Assembly (NCBI RefSeq): GCF_002252445.1
Contig: NZ_NNRJ01000015.1
Coordinates: 372,001 to 436,000 of the forward strand
Direction: 5' to 3'
Length of the DNA: 64,000 bases
Source: Brucella thiophenivorans
Lineage (GTDB): Bacteria > Pseudomonadota > Alphaproteobacteria > Rhizobiales > Rhizobiaceae
Shown here: positions 18,235 to 27,149 of the stretch, piece by piece
How the letters are laid out: each line of letters begins with the position of its first letter
Numbering within the stretch: position 1 is the first letter of the stretch
Translations under genes and position numbers: made by a program
The notes under the pieces: generated by a model
What the model saw: the letters and a program-made list of their open reading frames with translations, nothing else
Told to the model about the DNA's origin: nothing
Databases searched by the model: none

Positions 18235-19353
18235 ATGGCACGCATTGAAAAAGTCGAACTGCGCATGGTTGACCTTCCGCCGAAGGTCAAGCGCACCGAT
18301 GCGATCCAGAGCTTTGTCAGTCAGGAAACGCCAATCGTCACCATCACGGATAGCGATGGTGCGGTCGGAACGGGCTATAGCTACACTATCGGTACAGGTG
18401 GTTCGTCCGTCATGCGATTGTTGAACGACCATCTGGTGCCGCTGATCCTCGATGAGGATGCGGATCGCATCGAAGCGATCTGGCGCAAGCTCGAATTTGC
18501 GACCCACGCCACAACCATCGGTGCGATTACAGCGCTAGCACTTGCGGCGATTGACACAGCCCTTTGGGACTTGCGTGCGAAAAAGCAGAAGTTGCCGCTT
18601 TGGAAACTCGCAGGCGGTGCCAAGGACCGTTGCCCGCTATACACGACCGAGGGCGGCTGGCTGCATATCGAAAAAGAAGCGCTCGTCGAGGATGCACTGC
18701 AAGCCAAGGCCAAGGGCTTTTCCGGCTCTAAGGTGAAAATCGGCAAGCCGCATGGCTCGGAAGATCATGCGCGTCTGGCCGCCGTTCGTGCAGCAGTCGG
18801 TGACGGCTTTGAAATCATGACCGATTGCAATCAGGGCTTTAGCGTTGATGAGGCTATCCGCCGTGCAGAACGTCTGAAAGAGCTTGATCTGGCATGGATT
18901 GAAGAACCGCTTCCAGCGGATGATCTTGATGGCCATATCCGCCTGACGCGCTCGACACCGACGCCGATTGCGGTGGGTGAATCGATCTATTCGATCCGTC
19001 ATTTCCGCGAATATATGCAGAAGGGTGCTTGCTCCATCGTGCAGGTCGATGTGGCGCGCATCGGCGGCATCACACCATGGCTGAAAGTGGCACATGCGGC
19101 GGAAGCCTTCGATATTCCTGTCTGCCCGCACTTCCTGATGGAGCTGCATGTGAGCCTCGCCTGCGCGGTGCAGAATGGCCGTTATGTCGAATATATCCCG
19201 CAGCTCGATGAACTGACGACCAAGGGCATGGAAATCCGTGACGGCCACGCCATTGCTCCATCGGAGCCGGGCATTGGTATTTCGTGGGATTGGGATGCCG
19301 TGCGCGCGCGTTCGGTTTCCGAATTCACCCGCGAGATCGTGAGCGCGTCATGA
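18235..19353 (+). CDS. Mandelate racemase/muconate lactonizing enzyme family protein
   Basis: A 372-residue member of the enolase superfamily. Visible features are KVKIG (catalytic KxK region, near residue 165), the metal ligands in MTDCNQGF and WIEEPL and AVGES, and the C-terminal CPHFLMELH with the acid/base His. Such enzymes dehydrate or epimerise sugar acids. It is the second enolase-superfamily enzyme in the cluster besides the L-fuconate dehydratase at 22985, so it may serve a second sugar acid of the same importer. The mutarotase gene overlaps its end by four bases. Confidence 0.88.
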   Translation: MARIEKVELRMVDLPPKVKRTDAIQSFVSQETPIVTITDSDGAVGTGYSYTIGTGGSSVMRLLNDHLVPLILDEDADRIEAIWRKLEFATHATTIGAITALALAAIDTALWDLRAKKQKLPLWKLAGGAKDRCPLYTTEGGWLHIEKEALVEDALQAKAKGFSGSKVKIGKPHGSEDHARLAAVRAAVGDGFEIMTDCNQGFSVDEAIRRAERLKELDLAWIEEPLPADDLDGHIRLTRSTPTPIAVGESIYSIRHFREYMQKGACSIVQVDVARIGGITPWLKVAHAAEAFDIPVCPHFLMELHVSLACAVQNGRYVEYIPQLDELTTKGMEIRDGHAIAPSEPGIGISWDWDAVRARSVSEFTREIVSAS

Positions 19354-19682
19354 GTGAACGCATGGGGATGGTGATCGGGCTGAAGCCTGAGAAGATCGCG
19401 GACTATAAAAAGCTGCACGCGAGCGTGTGGCCGGAGATTCTCGCGCTTATTTCAGAATGCAACATCACCAATTATACGATCTTTCTCAAAGAGCCAGAAA
19501 ACTTGCTGTTTGGCACATGGGACTATGTTGGCACCGACTTTGAAGCCGACATGAAGAAAATGGCCGATAATCCGAAAAATCAGGAGTGGTGGTCGGTCTG
19601 CATGCCATGCCAGAAGCCGCTTGAAACCCGCAAAGAGGGCGAGTGGTGGGCAATGATGGAGGAGGTTTTCCATCATGACTGA
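19350..19682 (+). CDS. L-rhamnose/L-fucose mutarotase family protein
   Basis: A 110-residue protein of the RhaM (YiiL) family: MGMVIGLKPEKIADYKKLHA with the catalytic His, NYTIFLKEPENLLFG and the C-terminal EWWSVCMPCQKPLE and GEWWAMMEEVFH. It speeds exchange between the alpha and beta anomers of a 6-deoxy sugar before dehydrogenation. It starts inside the stop of the previous gene (ATGA) and overlaps the next gene by eight bases, so the three are coupled. The presence of this family is one of the best clues to a 6-deoxyhexose substrate. Confidence 0.9.
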   Translation: MSERMGMVIGLKPEKIADYKKLHASVWPEILALISECNITNYTIFLKEPENLLFGTWDYVGTDFEADMKKMADNPKNQEWWSVCMPCQKPLETRKEGEWWAMMEEVFHHD

Positions 19683-20754
19683 CACTTTCGATCCAAAAAC
19701 CCTGCGCCAGTGGTGGCCGAAGCCCACGCAGCCGAAGCCTATCGTGATTTTTGGTGCAGGCAGCATTGTTGATGATGCGCATCTGCCAGCCTATAAGCTG
19801 GGTGGTTTTCCGGTTGCGGGCATTTTTGATCCCAATTTCGAAAAGGCATCAGCGCTTGCTGACAAACGGGGCGTGAAGGCTTTTGGAAGCATTGAAGAAG
19901 CGTTGGCTATCGAAGGTGCGATCTTCGATTTGGCAACACCGCCGTCAGCCCATGCTTCTATCCTGTCGCAATTGCCGGAACGCGCACCCGCCCTCATCCA
20001 GAAGCCGATGGGCAGCGACCTCGATGCAGCCACGGAAATCCTGAAAGTCTGTCGTGCGCGTAATCTCAAAGCGGCGGTGAATTTCCAGCTGCGCTTCGCG
20101 CCGATGATGCTTGCTCTTTACGATGCCGTCGATAAGGGCTTGCTTGGCGAAGTGGTGGATTTCGATGCATGGCTGGCGCTTGCGACCCCATGGGGTCTGT
20201 GGCCGTTCCTGAAAGGTCTGCCGCGTATAGAGATCGCCATGCATTCGATCCATTATCTGGATTTCGTGCGTGGACTGCTTGGCAATCCGCAAGGCGTTCA
20301 CGCCAAGACCATTGGCCATCCGAACCATGAAGTCGCACAGACCCGCACGGCTGCGATTCTGGACTATGGCAACCGCGTGCGTTGTGCGCTGTCGATCAAT
20401 CATGACCATGATTTCGGCCGCAAGTTTCAGGCCTGCGAGTTCCGCATTTGCGGGACTGAGGGTGCGGCCTATGTGAAACTCGGCGTCAATCTCGACTATC
20501 CGCATGGTGAACCGGATGAGCTCTGGATCAAGCCAAAGGGCGACGACGACTGGGTGCAGGTCGCACTTGAAGGCGGGTGGTTCCCGGATGCATTCTTAAA
20601 CCGCATGGCGCAGTTGCAGCGTTTCGCAACCGGCGAAGATGCCGAGCTTATTGGCTCTGTCGAAGATGCCTGGCACACCATGGCACTGGTCGAAGCGGCC
20701 TATCAATCAAGTAGCGCGCCTGCCACGCCGCTTGCTGCAAAACCGGAGTTTTGA
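19675..20754 (+). CDS. Gfo/Idh/MocA family oxidoreductase, candidate sugar dehydrogenase
   Basis: 359 residues with an N-terminal NAD(P)-binding fold ([18 protein letters not shown] near residue 23) and the C-terminal alpha/beta domain of the family. The usual EKP motif reads QKP here ([11 protein letters not shown], near residue 105), which keeps the catalytic Lys. No other sugar-1-dehydrogenase is visible in the cluster, so this is the best candidate for oxidising the sugar (for example L-fucose) to its lactone, the substrate of the amidohydrolase at 12031. The role is inference; the family is clear. Confidence 0.82.
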   Translation: MTDTFDPKTLRQWWPKPTQPKPIVIFGAGSIVDDAHLPAYKLGGFPVAGIFDPNFEKASALADKRGVKAFGSIEEALAIEGAIFDLATPPSAHASILSQLPERAPALIQKPMGSDLDAATEILKVCRARNLKAAVNFQLRFAPMMLALYDAVDKGLLGEVVDFDAWLALATPWGLWPFLKGLPRIEIAMHSIHYLDFVRGLLGNPQGVHAKTIGHPNHEVAQTRTAAILDYGNRVRCALSINHDHDFGRKFQACEFRICGTEGAAYVKLGVNLDYPHGEPDELWIKPKGDDDWVQVALEGGWFPDAFLNRMAQLQRFATGEDAELIGSVEDAWHTMALVEAAYQSSSAPATPLAAKPEF

Positions 20755-20756
20755 TC

Positions 20757-21203
20757 ATGTCTGAACAGACAATCTATTTTGAAGATTATGAACTTGAGGC
20801 TCAGCGCGTAACCTATGGCCGCACGATCACTGAAACAGATTTCGTGGTTCATGCCGGACATACGGGCGATTTCTTCCCGCATCATATGGATGTTGAATTT
20901 GCAAAGACATTGCCGGGTGGCCAGCGCATTGCGCATGGCACAATGGTTTTCGCGATTGGCGTTGGCCTGACAGCCACGCTCATCAATCCGGTCGCTTTTT
21001 CTTATGGCTATGACCGCTTGCGTTTTATACGTCCGGTGCATATCGGCGATACGATCCGCACGCGTGTGACGATCAGTGCCAAGGAAGACGACCCGAAGAG
21101 GGCAAATATGGGCCGCGTGAATGAGCGGTGCGAAGTGCTTAATCAGCGGGATGAAGTGGTGCTGGCATGCGACCACATCCTGCTTGTTGAACGGAAGGCA
21201 TGA
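20757..21203 (+). CDS. MaoC family dehydratase
   Basis: A 148-residue hot-dog-fold protein. Residues about 30-65 hold [20 protein letters not shown] and [19 protein letters not shown], the hydratase 2 motif region with the conserved Asp and His. Such proteins hydrate or dehydrate enoyl-CoA or related substrates. It starts two bases after the preceding gene's stop with a GGAG site. The non-phosphorylating fucose route has no step for it. With the CoA-transferase at 9665 it suggests a CoA-linked branch. Confidence 0.85.
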   Translation: MSEQTIYFEDYELEAQRVTYGRTITETDFVVHAGHTGDFFPHHMDVEFAKTLPGGQRIAHGTMVFAIGVGLTATLINPVAFSYGYDRLRFIRPVHIGDTIRTRVTISAKEDDPKRANMGRVNERCEVLNQRDEVVLACDHILLVERKA

Positions 21204-21940
21204 CTATGACGATACGATTTGATGGAAAAACCGCGCTGATTACGGCGGCGGCGCAGGGCATTGGCCGCGCAAGTGCTTTGGCTTTCGCAGAAGCGGGTGC
21301 CAAGGTCTATGCGACCGACATCAACGAGAACGCACTCAAGGAACTCGAAGGTATTTCGGGCATCACCACCCGCAAGCTTAACGTGCTAGATGATGCAGGC
21401 GTCAAGGCACTGGTCACTGAAATTGGTCAGGTCGATATCTTGTTCAATTGCGCAGGCGTTGTCCATGGCGGCTCGATTTTGGAAATGAAAGACGAAGACC
21501 TCGACTTCGCCGTCAATCTCAACGTCAAGGCGATGATCCGCACTATTCAGGCCGTGCTGCCGGGCATGCTGGAGCGCAAAGATGGTGCCATCGTCAACAT
21601 GGCATCCGTTGCTTCGAGCGTTAAAGGTGTTCCGAACCGCTTTGCTTATGGTGTAACGAAAGCTGCTGTCATTGGTCTTACCAAAGCCGTTGCTGCCGAT
21701 TATGTCGGTCAGGGCATTCGCTGCAACGCCATCTGCCCCGGCACGGTTGAAAGCCCGTCGCTGCAGGATCGCCTGCGCGCGCAGGGCGATTATGAAAAGC
21801 AGCGCGCAGCTTTCATCGCCCGTCAGCCAATTGGCCGTATTGGACAGCCGGAAGAAATTGCCGATCTCGCGGTCTATCTCGCGGGTGCGACCTATACCAC
21901 GGGTCAGGCGTATAACATTGATGGTGGCTGGACGATTTAG
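21200..21940 (+). CDS. SDR family oxidoreductase, probable 2-keto-3-deoxy-L-fuconate dehydrogenase
   Basis: A 246-residue classical short-chain dehydrogenase: cofactor motif [11 protein letters not shown] near residue 16, NCAGVVHGG near 85, catalytic Ser in [12 protein letters not shown] and [16 protein letters not shown] with the Tyr and Lys, and the C-terminal [12 protein letters not shown]. Its position beside the FAH-family hydrolase and fuconate dehydratase fits NAD-dependent oxidation of 2-keto-3-deoxy-L-fuconate to the 2,4-diketo acid. The start at 21200 overlaps the MaoC stop. A palindromic repeat begins on its stop codon. Confidence 0.85.
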   Translation: MTMTIRFDGKTALITAAAQGIGRASALAFAEAGAKVYATDINENALKELEGISGITTRKLNVLDDAGVKALVTEIGQVDILFNCAGVVHGGSILEMKDEDLDFAVNLNVKAMIRTIQAVLPGMLERKDGAIVNMASVASSVKGVPNRFAYGVTKAAVIGLTKAVAADYVGQGIRCNAICPGTVESPSLQDRLRAQGDYEKQRAAFIARQPIGRIGQPEEIADLAVYLAGATYTTGQAYNIDGGWTI

Positions 21941-22081
21941 AGCTATCGCTATTCAGGCTCTGGCGGCCTGCAAACGGCATTTTCTGCGCTTCCGGTGCTC
22001 ATGTACCTTTAAGTACACTCCGCTCCGGTTCTCGAAAAACACCATTTTCGGCACGCCATAACCAGAATTTCGACAGCTCTA
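21938..22081. repeat. Large intergenic palindromic repeat, copy 2
   Basis: An imperfect inverted repeat of about 144 bases bounded by TAGAGCT and AGCTCTA and centred on GTACCTTTAAGTAC. Its core matches the copy at 8816-8954. It begins on the TAG stop of the SDR gene and ends 44 bases before the next start. Confidence 0.85.
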
Positions 22082-22125
22082 GGCATCCGACTACCACCAA
22101 TTCTATCCCCACAAGGAGTAAACTC

Positions 22126-22971
22126 ATGAAATTTCTTCGCTATGGCGAAACCGGACAGGAAAAGCCGGGCCTTCTCGATGCCGATGGCAATATCCGCGAT
22201 TTGTCTGCCCATGTAAGCGATCTGTCGGGCGCAGTTCTCAGCCCTGAAACCCTTGCAAAGCTTGGCTCGCTTGATGTGAATGCATTGCCAAAAGTCGAAG
22301 GCAATCCACGTCTTGGACCATGCGTTGCAGGCACTGGCAAGTTTATCTGCATCGGTTTGAACTATGCCGATCACGCGGCTGAATCCGGCATGGCTGTGCC
22401 GCCAGAACCCGTTATCTTCATGAAGGCAACATCCGCTATCGTCGGCCCGAATGACGATCTGCTGATCCCGCGCGGCTCCGAAAAGACTGACTGGGAAGTC
22501 GAGCTTGGCATCGTCATTGGCAAGACCGCGAAATATGTCTCGGAAGAAGATGCGCTTGACTATGTCGCGGGCTATTGCACGCTGCATGACGTCTCGGAAC
22601 GCGCTTTCCAGATCGAACGCGCTGGTCAGTGGACCAAGGGCAAATCCTGCGACACATTTGGTCCTACCGGCCCATGGCTGGTGACAAAGGACGAAGTTGC
22701 CGATCCGCAGAATCTTGGCATGTGGCTCAAGGTCAATGGCGAAACTATGCAGGACGGCTCGACCAAGACCATGGTCTATGGCGTTCGTCATCTGGTTTCT
22801 TATTTATCGCAGTTTATGTCGTTGCAGCCGGGTGACATCATTTCCACTGGCACACCTCCGGGCGTTGGCATGGGCATGAAGCCACCGCGTTATCTCAAGG
22901 CTGGCGACGTTGTCGAACTCGGCATCGAAGGCCTCGGCACGCAGAAGCAGAACGTGCGCGCAGATATTTGA
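22126..22971 (+). CDS. FAH family hydrolase, probable 2,4-diketo-3-deoxy-L-fuconate hydrolase
   Basis: A 281-residue fumarylacetoacetate-hydrolase fold protein: FICIGLNYADHAAESG near residue 72, PVIFMKATSAIVGPND near 92, DWEVELGIVIGK with the metal Glu residues near 125, and GDIISTGTPPGVGMGM near 245. It would cleave the 2,4-diketo acid to pyruvate and L-lactate, the last step of the non-phosphorylating L-fucose route. A clear AAGGAG ribosome site precedes the ATG. The dehydratase gene follows after 13 bases. Substrate from context. Confidence 0.87.
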   Translation: MKFLRYGETGQEKPGLLDADGNIRDLSAHVSDLSGAVLSPETLAKLGSLDVNALPKVEGNPRLGPCVAGTGKFICIGLNYADHAAESGMAVPPEPVIFMKATSAIVGPNDDLLIPRGSEKTDWEVELGIVIGKTAKYVSEEDALDYVAGYCTLHDVSERAFQIERAGQWTKGKSCDTFGPTGPWLVTKDEVADPQNLGMWLKVNGETMQDGSTKTMVYGVRHLVSYLSQFMSLQPGDIISTGTPPGVGMGMKPPRYLKAGDVVELGIEGLGTQKQNVRADI

Positions 22972-22984
22972 ATTGAGATAAATC

Positions 22985-24262
22985 ATGACCAAAATTACTG
23001 ATCTGCGCGTTTTCGATCTGCGCTTCCCGACTTCGCAAAGTCTGGACGGATCGGATGCGATGAACCCGGACCCGGATTACTCGGCCGCCTATGTCATCCT
23101 CGATACGGATGACGAGGCGCTGAAAGGCCACGGTCTGACTTTTACCATCGGTCGCGGTAATGACATATGCTGTCAGGCCATTCTTGCCATGCGCCATCTG
23201 GTGGTCGGCGTCGATCTCGATGTGGTCCGTTCGGCTCCGGGCAAATTCTGGCGGCATCTGACAAGCGATAGCCAGTTGCGCTGGATCGGCCCTGAAAAGG
23301 GCGCGATGCATCTTGCAACAGGTGCTGTGGTCAATGCTTTCTGGGATCTGTTGGCAAAGCAATCCGGCAAGCCAGTCTGGCGTCTGGTGTCGGAAATGTC
23401 GGCAGAAGAAATCGCCGATATTGTCGATTATCGCTACATCACGGACGTGCTAACCCGCGACGAAGCAGTCGAAATTCTGCGCAAAGCAGAAAGTGGCAAG
23501 GCAGAGCGCATCGCTCAGCTCGAAGCAACCGGCTATCCTTGCTATACGACCTCTGCTGGCTGGCTCGGTTATGGCGATGAAAAACTGCGTCGTCTCTGTC
23601 AGGAAGCGATTGACGAAGGTTTCAACCACATCAAGATGAAAGTTGGCCGCGATCTGGAAGATGATATTCGTCGTCTCACCATCGCGCGTGAAGTCATCGG
23701 CCCTGATCGTTATCTGATGATTGATGCCAATCAGGTCTGGGAAGTTAATCAGGCAATTGAGTGGGTCAACAAGCTCGCTTTCTCCAAGCCTTTCTTCATT
23801 GAAGAACCAACCAGCCCAGATGATGTTGCAGGCCATCGCAAGATCCGCCAAGCCATTGGCGATGTGAAGGTTGCGACTGGCGAAATGTGCCAGAACCGCA
23901 TCATGTTCAAGCAGTTCATCGCAGAAGGCGCGGTTGACATCGTTCAGATCGATTCATGCCGCATGGGTGGTCTCAACGAAGTTCTGGCTGTGCTGCTGAT
24001 AGCTGCCAAGTATAACAAGCCGGTCTGGCCACATGCGGGCGGCGTTGGTCTGTGTGAATATGTGCAGCATCTCTCGATGATCGATTATGTTGCCGTTTCA
24101 GGCACCATGGACGGTCGTGTGATCGAATATGTCGATCATCTGCACGAGCATTTCATCGAGCCATGCATCATCAAGGACGCGGCCTATATGCCGCCGTCGC
24201 TGCCCGGCTTCTCCATCGAAATGAAAACACAATCAATTACGGAATATACGTTCAAGGGCTGA
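22985..24262 (+). CDS. L-fuconate dehydratase
   Basis: A 425-residue enolase-superfamily enzyme of the L-fuconate dehydratase (FucD/ENOSF1) type. The N-terminus has LRFPTSQSLDGSDAMNPDPDY, a signature of the family, and GHGLTFTIGRGND. The KxK pair lies in HIKMKVGRD near residue 215, the metal ligands in LMIDANQVW, FIEEPTSPDD and TGEMCQNR, and the catalytic His in WPHAGGVGLCEYVQH. It converts L-fuconate to 2-keto-3-deoxy-L-fuconate. Last gene of the rightward operon; a strong terminator follows. Confidence 0.93.
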   Translation: MTKITDLRVFDLRFPTSQSLDGSDAMNPDPDYSAAYVILDTDDEALKGHGLTFTIGRGNDICCQAILAMRHLVVGVDLDVVRSAPGKFWRHLTSDSQLRWIGPEKGAMHLATGAVVNAFWDLLAKQSGKPVWRLVSEMSAEEIADIVDYRYITDVLTRDEAVEILRKAESGKAERIAQLEATGYPCYTTSAGWLGYGDEKLRRLCQEAIDEGFNHIKMKVGRDLEDDIRRLTIAREVIGPDRYLMIDANQVWEVNQAIEWVNKLAFSKPFFIEEPTSPDDVAGHRKIRQAIGDVKVATGEMCQNRIMFKQFIAEGAVDIVQIDSCRMGGLNEVLAVLLIAAKYNKPVWPHAGGVGLCEYVQHLSMIDYVAVSGTMDGRVIEYVDHLHEHFIEPCIIKDAAYMPPSLPGFSIEMKTQSITEYTFKG

Positions 24263-24282
24263 TGGAACCTGATGTGAACTCG

Positions 24283-24325
24283 AAGCCGCGCTGCCGAAAT
24301 TATCTTTCGCAGCGCGGCTTTTTAT
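24283..24325 (+). terminator. Rho-independent terminator of the sugar catabolism operon
   Basis: AAGCCGCGCTGC pairs exactly with GCAGCGCGGCTT (12 bp), GAAA/TTTC extends it inside, and TTTTTATT follows. It is 20 bases after the dehydratase stop. Confidence 0.92.
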
Positions 24326-24386
24326 TATTGATCACTTAAGAATAGTCTGTTCCTGTGGGAACCATTAATTTGGAAAAGGGGTCGTG

Positions 24387-24860
24387 ATGAAAAAGGCAAT
24401 TTTGGCGCTGGGTGCTTCCATTCTTCTGGCAGCAACATCTTCCGGGTCGGCACAGGTCAGTGCGGAAGTTGGTGTGCTTTCGTGTGATGTATCGGCTGGT
24501 ATTGGCTTGATCATCGAGCAGAAGCAGAAGGTCAGCTGCACGCTGTCGAATGGCAATGGCCTGTCGCAGCAGTATAATGGCTCGATTGACCAGTATGGTC
24601 TGGAACTCGGCGAAACCACTGGTGGCCAGATGACATGGACAGTTCTCGCTGCGACCACCACTATGGAGCCTGGTGCGCTTGCTGGCACTTATGCTGGTGC
24701 GGAAGCTGATGCAAGCCTTGGCCTTGGTGCAGGCGTACAGGTGCTGGTTGGCGGAACAGGTCAGGCTTTCACATTGCAGCCGCTTGCCGTTGATACCGAA
24801 AAGGGCACGGCTCTTTCCGCTGGCGTTGAGACGCTGACGCTGGAATTTGTTCAGCCGTAA
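24387..24860 (+). CDS. DUF992 domain-containing exported protein
   Basis: 157 residues with a signal peptide (residues 1-23, ending SGSAQ) and the DUF992 pattern: VGVLSCDVSAGIGLIIEQKQ, CTLSNGNG, IDQYGLELG and YAGAEADASLGLGAGVQVLVGG. These small proteins are found mainly in Rhizobiales and are thought to be periplasmic or outer-membrane associated; no function is known. ATG 24387 is chosen over an overlapping GTG at 24384. It has its own transcription unit between two terminators. Confidence 0.88.
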   Translation: MKKAILALGASILLAATSSGSAQVSAEVGVLSCDVSAGIGLIIEQKQKVSCTLSNGNGLSQQYNGSIDQYGLELGETTGGQMTWTVLAATTTMEPGALAGTYAGAEADASLGLGAGVQVLVGGTGQAFTLQPLAVDTEKGTALSAGVETLTLEFVQP

Positions 24861-24876
24861 CAGTGATTTGAGTTTA

Positions 24877-24908
24877 AAAAAGTGCGTCTGATTCCAGGCG
24901 CGCTTTTT
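24877..24908. terminator. Bidirectional terminator between the DUF992 gene and the cyclase gene
   Basis: AAAAAGTGCGTCTG pairs with CAGGCGCGCTTTTT (14 bp, two T.G pairs) over a four-base loop. It serves the rightward DUF992 gene and overlaps the last codon of the leftward cyclase gene. Confidence 0.85.
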
Positions 24909-25890
24909 ACTTCTGCTCGCCGGTGGAGATAAGATTCTTACCGCGACGCTTGGCATCATAAAGCAGAGCATCTGCAGCATAAATTGCCCCAGCCACATCT
25001 GTGGGTGCTGCTGTAAATGAAACGAGGCCCATTGAGAAACTTACACAGAAGCCTGCGCGTGAGACCTCATCATCAAGCATAGCCTTAATCTGCTGTGCTT
25101 CGGCAAGATCACTTTCCTTTGTACCGCCGAGCCGCAGGACGATGAATTCATCGCCGCCGGGGCGTGCACTGACCTCATCGGGGCGATTACGCCCCACAAG
25201 TGTCTCGCCAATCAACCGCAACAATTCATCGCCCGCTGCGTGTCCACGTTCATCATTGACTTGTTTAAAGCGATCAACGTCAAAATAGAGCAGCGAGAAG
25301 GGCAGGCCATGATTGCGCAGCGCTATAATGGCCTTCTCGATTTCAAGCTCAATGCCGGTGCGATTGGCAATCCCGGTTAAACCGTCGACAAGTGCTAGTT
25401 TACGCGCTTCGCGCATGTGGCGGCGCATGTTGAGAATCTCGACCGCCGTGCTGGCGAGGCTTGCAAGCTTTGCCTTCTCTTCAAGAGTGCAGAGCCTTGT
25501 TTTGGTATCGAGTGCGCAGATGGCGCCCAATGTTGAGCCATCTGGTGCAACCAGCGGAGCTCCAAGATAAAAACGAACGCCTGGATCACCCTTGACGAAA
25601 GGATTGGTTGCAAACCGATCATCGGAAGTCGCGTCTTCAATCAGAAAAGGATCTGTGCTTTCAATGGTATGGGAGCAGAACGTATTTTCGTTCGGCAAAT
25701 CTCCGAACACGCAACCCGCCATGCCGATATGATGCGTGACATGTTCGTCGACGAGCGATACCGCAGCCATCGGAACGCCAAACGTCGACAAGACGAGATT
25801 GCAGAGCGCATCCCGTGTGCGATCCTGTCCCATCTCTATGGTGTTGTAGGAAGTGAGAACAGCGAGCCGATGTTTGTCGTGTAGAAGCAT
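24907..25890 (-). CDS. GAF-GGDEF diguanylate cyclase
   Basis: 327 residues. The N-terminal half (about 1-150) is a GAF sensor domain with VSLVDEHVTHHIGMAG, FCSHTI and RFYLGAPLVAPDGSTLGAICALD. The C-terminal half has LVDGLTGIANRTGIE, LLYFDVDRFKQVND and the active-site motif RPGGDEFIVL, so it should make cyclic di-GMP. An RxxD inhibitory site is not obvious in front of the motif. No membrane segment, so it is a cytoplasmic sensor of an unknown ligand or redox state. Transcribed alone. Confidence 0.93.
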   Translation of the reverse strand: MLLHDKHRLAVLTSYNTIEMGQDRTRDALCNLVLSTFGVPMAAVSLVDEHVTHHIGMAGCVFGDLPNENTFCSHTIESTDPFLIEDATSDDRFATNPFVKGDPGVRFYLGAPLVAPDGSTLGAICALDTKTRLCTLEEKAKLASLASTAVEILNMRRHMREARKLALVDGLTGIANRTGIELEIEKAIIALRNHGLPFSLLYFDVDRFKQVNDERGHAAGDELLRLIGETLVGRNRPDEVSARPGGDEFIVLRLGGTKESDLAEAQQIKAMLDDEVSRAGFCVSFSMGLVSFTAAPTDVAGAIYAADALLYDAKRRGKNLISTGEQK

Positions 25891-26023
25891 GGGCCTTATT
25901 AAGCAAATTGGATTGTCTCAATCAACTATCAAATGCGGCTGATTTGAACATGTGAAGATGGGATGGAAACGCGACCCTTTCAAAGGCCAGACTTCAAGAA
26001 AGGGGCTATAATTGTGAGAAAAG

Positions 26024-26099
26024 TGGTGCCCGGAGACGGATTTGAACCGCCGACACGCGGATTTTCAATCCGCTGCTCTACCAACTGAGCTATCCGGGC
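26024..26099 (-). tRNA. tRNA-Phe (GAA)
   Basis: A complete cloverleaf on the minus strand: acceptor GCCCGGA/TCCGGGC, D-arm TAGCTCAGTTGGTAGAGC, anticodon GAA within TTGAAAA flanked by GCGGA/TCCGC, T-arm GGCGGTTCAAATCCGTC, discriminator A and encoded CCA. Confidence 0.97.
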
Positions 26100-26157
26100 A
26101 TCCTGTCAGTGATTTCTCACTGTGTGGCGGTGTTGGTGTCCGCCGGAAGTGGGTGGG

Positions 26158-26185
26158 TTATAGCATTAAATTTCGCGCTGTCCAG
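26158..26185 (-). promoter_or_regulatory. Candidate tRNA-Phe promoter
   Basis: On the minus strand CTGGAC (26185-26180) and CTATAA (26163-26158) are 16 bases apart, about 60 bases before the mature tRNA. This fits a sigma-70-type promoter in alphaproteobacteria. The rest of the gap to yacG shows no gene. Confidence 0.5.
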
Positions 26186-26266
26186 CACCCTATCGCAATT
26201 TTTACAAGATTTCTTATAAACTTGCTAAAGCACCGATTTTGCAGAGAAAATCATGGTGCAACAAAC

Positions 26267-26482
26267 TCAGTTGTCGTTTTCTTCCTCTTCCTCAATCGTT
26301 TTTCCGGCAATGACATAGCTTCCCGAAAGCCAGCGGTTGAGATCGATACTTTTGCAGCGTGGTGAACAGAACGGATAAGTGTCGCGAGCAGACGCCTTAC
26401 CGCATTCCGGGCAGGGGCGAACGGGACGCAATAGCGTAACGCGCGCGCCCTCTGCTGTCGATATGTCTTTTTTGTCGCTCAT
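26267..26482 (-). CDS. yacG: DNA gyrase inhibitor YacG (zinc-binding)
   Basis: A 71-residue zinc-finger protein: [33 protein letters not shown] holds all four zinc-ligand cysteines of the family. In E. coli the homologue binds GyrB and inhibits supercoiling. The ATG at 26482 starts MSDKK, seven bases after the maf stop; an in-frame start at 26518 would overlap maf. Last gene of the conserved leftward block. The acidic C-terminus (EEEEEND) is normal. Confidence 0.92.
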   Translation of the reverse strand: MSDKKDISTAEGARVTLLRPVRPCPECGKASARDTYPFCSPRCKSIDLNRWLSGSYVIAGKTIEEEEENDN

Positions 26483-26489
26483 AGATATT

Positions 26490-27116
26490 TCAGACTTTGC
26501 CACTTTGCCAGTTATCATAAACCGGATAATTGCCGTCAGCCAGCAAGCTTACAACTTCCTGTAAAGGAAGGCCTACGACATTGGTGTAGGAGCCGACCAG
26601 TTTAACAACGAAGCTGCCGGCGAGCCCCTGAATGGCATAGCCACCCGCCTTGCCTCGCCACTCGCCCGAAGAGAGATAGGCATCAATTTGCTTGGCCGTC
26701 AGGCGTTCAAAACGCAGGCGCGTTTCAACAAGCGTCTGGCGCAGATTGCCATTGGGCAAAACGAGGCAGACGCCTGTGAAAACCTTGTGCGTACGCCCCG
26801 ACAAAAGACGCAGGCATTCCCGCGCTTCGTCGGTGATTTCTGCCTTGGGCAGAACCCGTCGTCCCACGGCAACAACCGTGTCAGCCGCCAGAACAAAAGC
26901 ATTGGCGAAGGCTTCATCACCCTGCAATTGTTGCTGCGCAGCCTTGGCCTTTTCCCGCGCAAGACGTCGCGCCAGAGAACGCGGATGCTCCGCGCGCTGA
27001 GGCGTCTCGTCAATATCAGCCGGCTGGATATGATCTGGCTCAATGCCGACCTGCCCCAGAAGCTCGATCCTGCGGGGAGAGCCGGAGGCAAGAACCAGCT
27101 TATGTTGCGCGTTCAT
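26490..27116 (-). CDS. maf: Maf family nucleotide pyrophosphatase
   Basis: A 208-residue protein with the Maf signature [16 protein letters not shown] at the N-terminus, [14 protein letters not shown] with catalytic Asp, [13 protein letters not shown] and [10 protein letters not shown]. Maf proteins hydrolyse non-canonical or modified nucleoside triphosphates. ATG 27116 gives MNAQHKL; a TTG two codons upstream is less likely. It lies between infA and yacG, as in other Rhizobiales. Confidence 0.93.
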   Translation of the reverse strand: MNAQHKLVLASGSPRRIELLGQVGIEPDHIQPADIDETPQRAEHPRSLARRLAREKAKAAQQQLQGDEAFANAFVLAADTVVAVGRRVLPKAEITDEARECLRLLSGRTHKVFTGVCLVLPNGNLRQTLVETRLRFERLTAKQIDAYLSSGEWRGKAGGYAIQGLAGSFVVKLVGSYTNVVGLPLQEVVSLLADGNYPVYDNWQSGKV

Positions 27117-27149
27117 AGACAACGGTTTTCCTGCGTGTGCGTGATTGGC

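Noticed and set aside
17348-18241. Leftward open frame of 297 codons inside the sugar ABC ATPase gene
   Set aside because: Antisense to conserved ATPase motifs; rich in His, Arg and Gln as expected for a reverse frame.
24384-24386. GTG start for the DUF992 protein
   Set aside because: The directly following ATG at 24387 gives a normal signal peptide.
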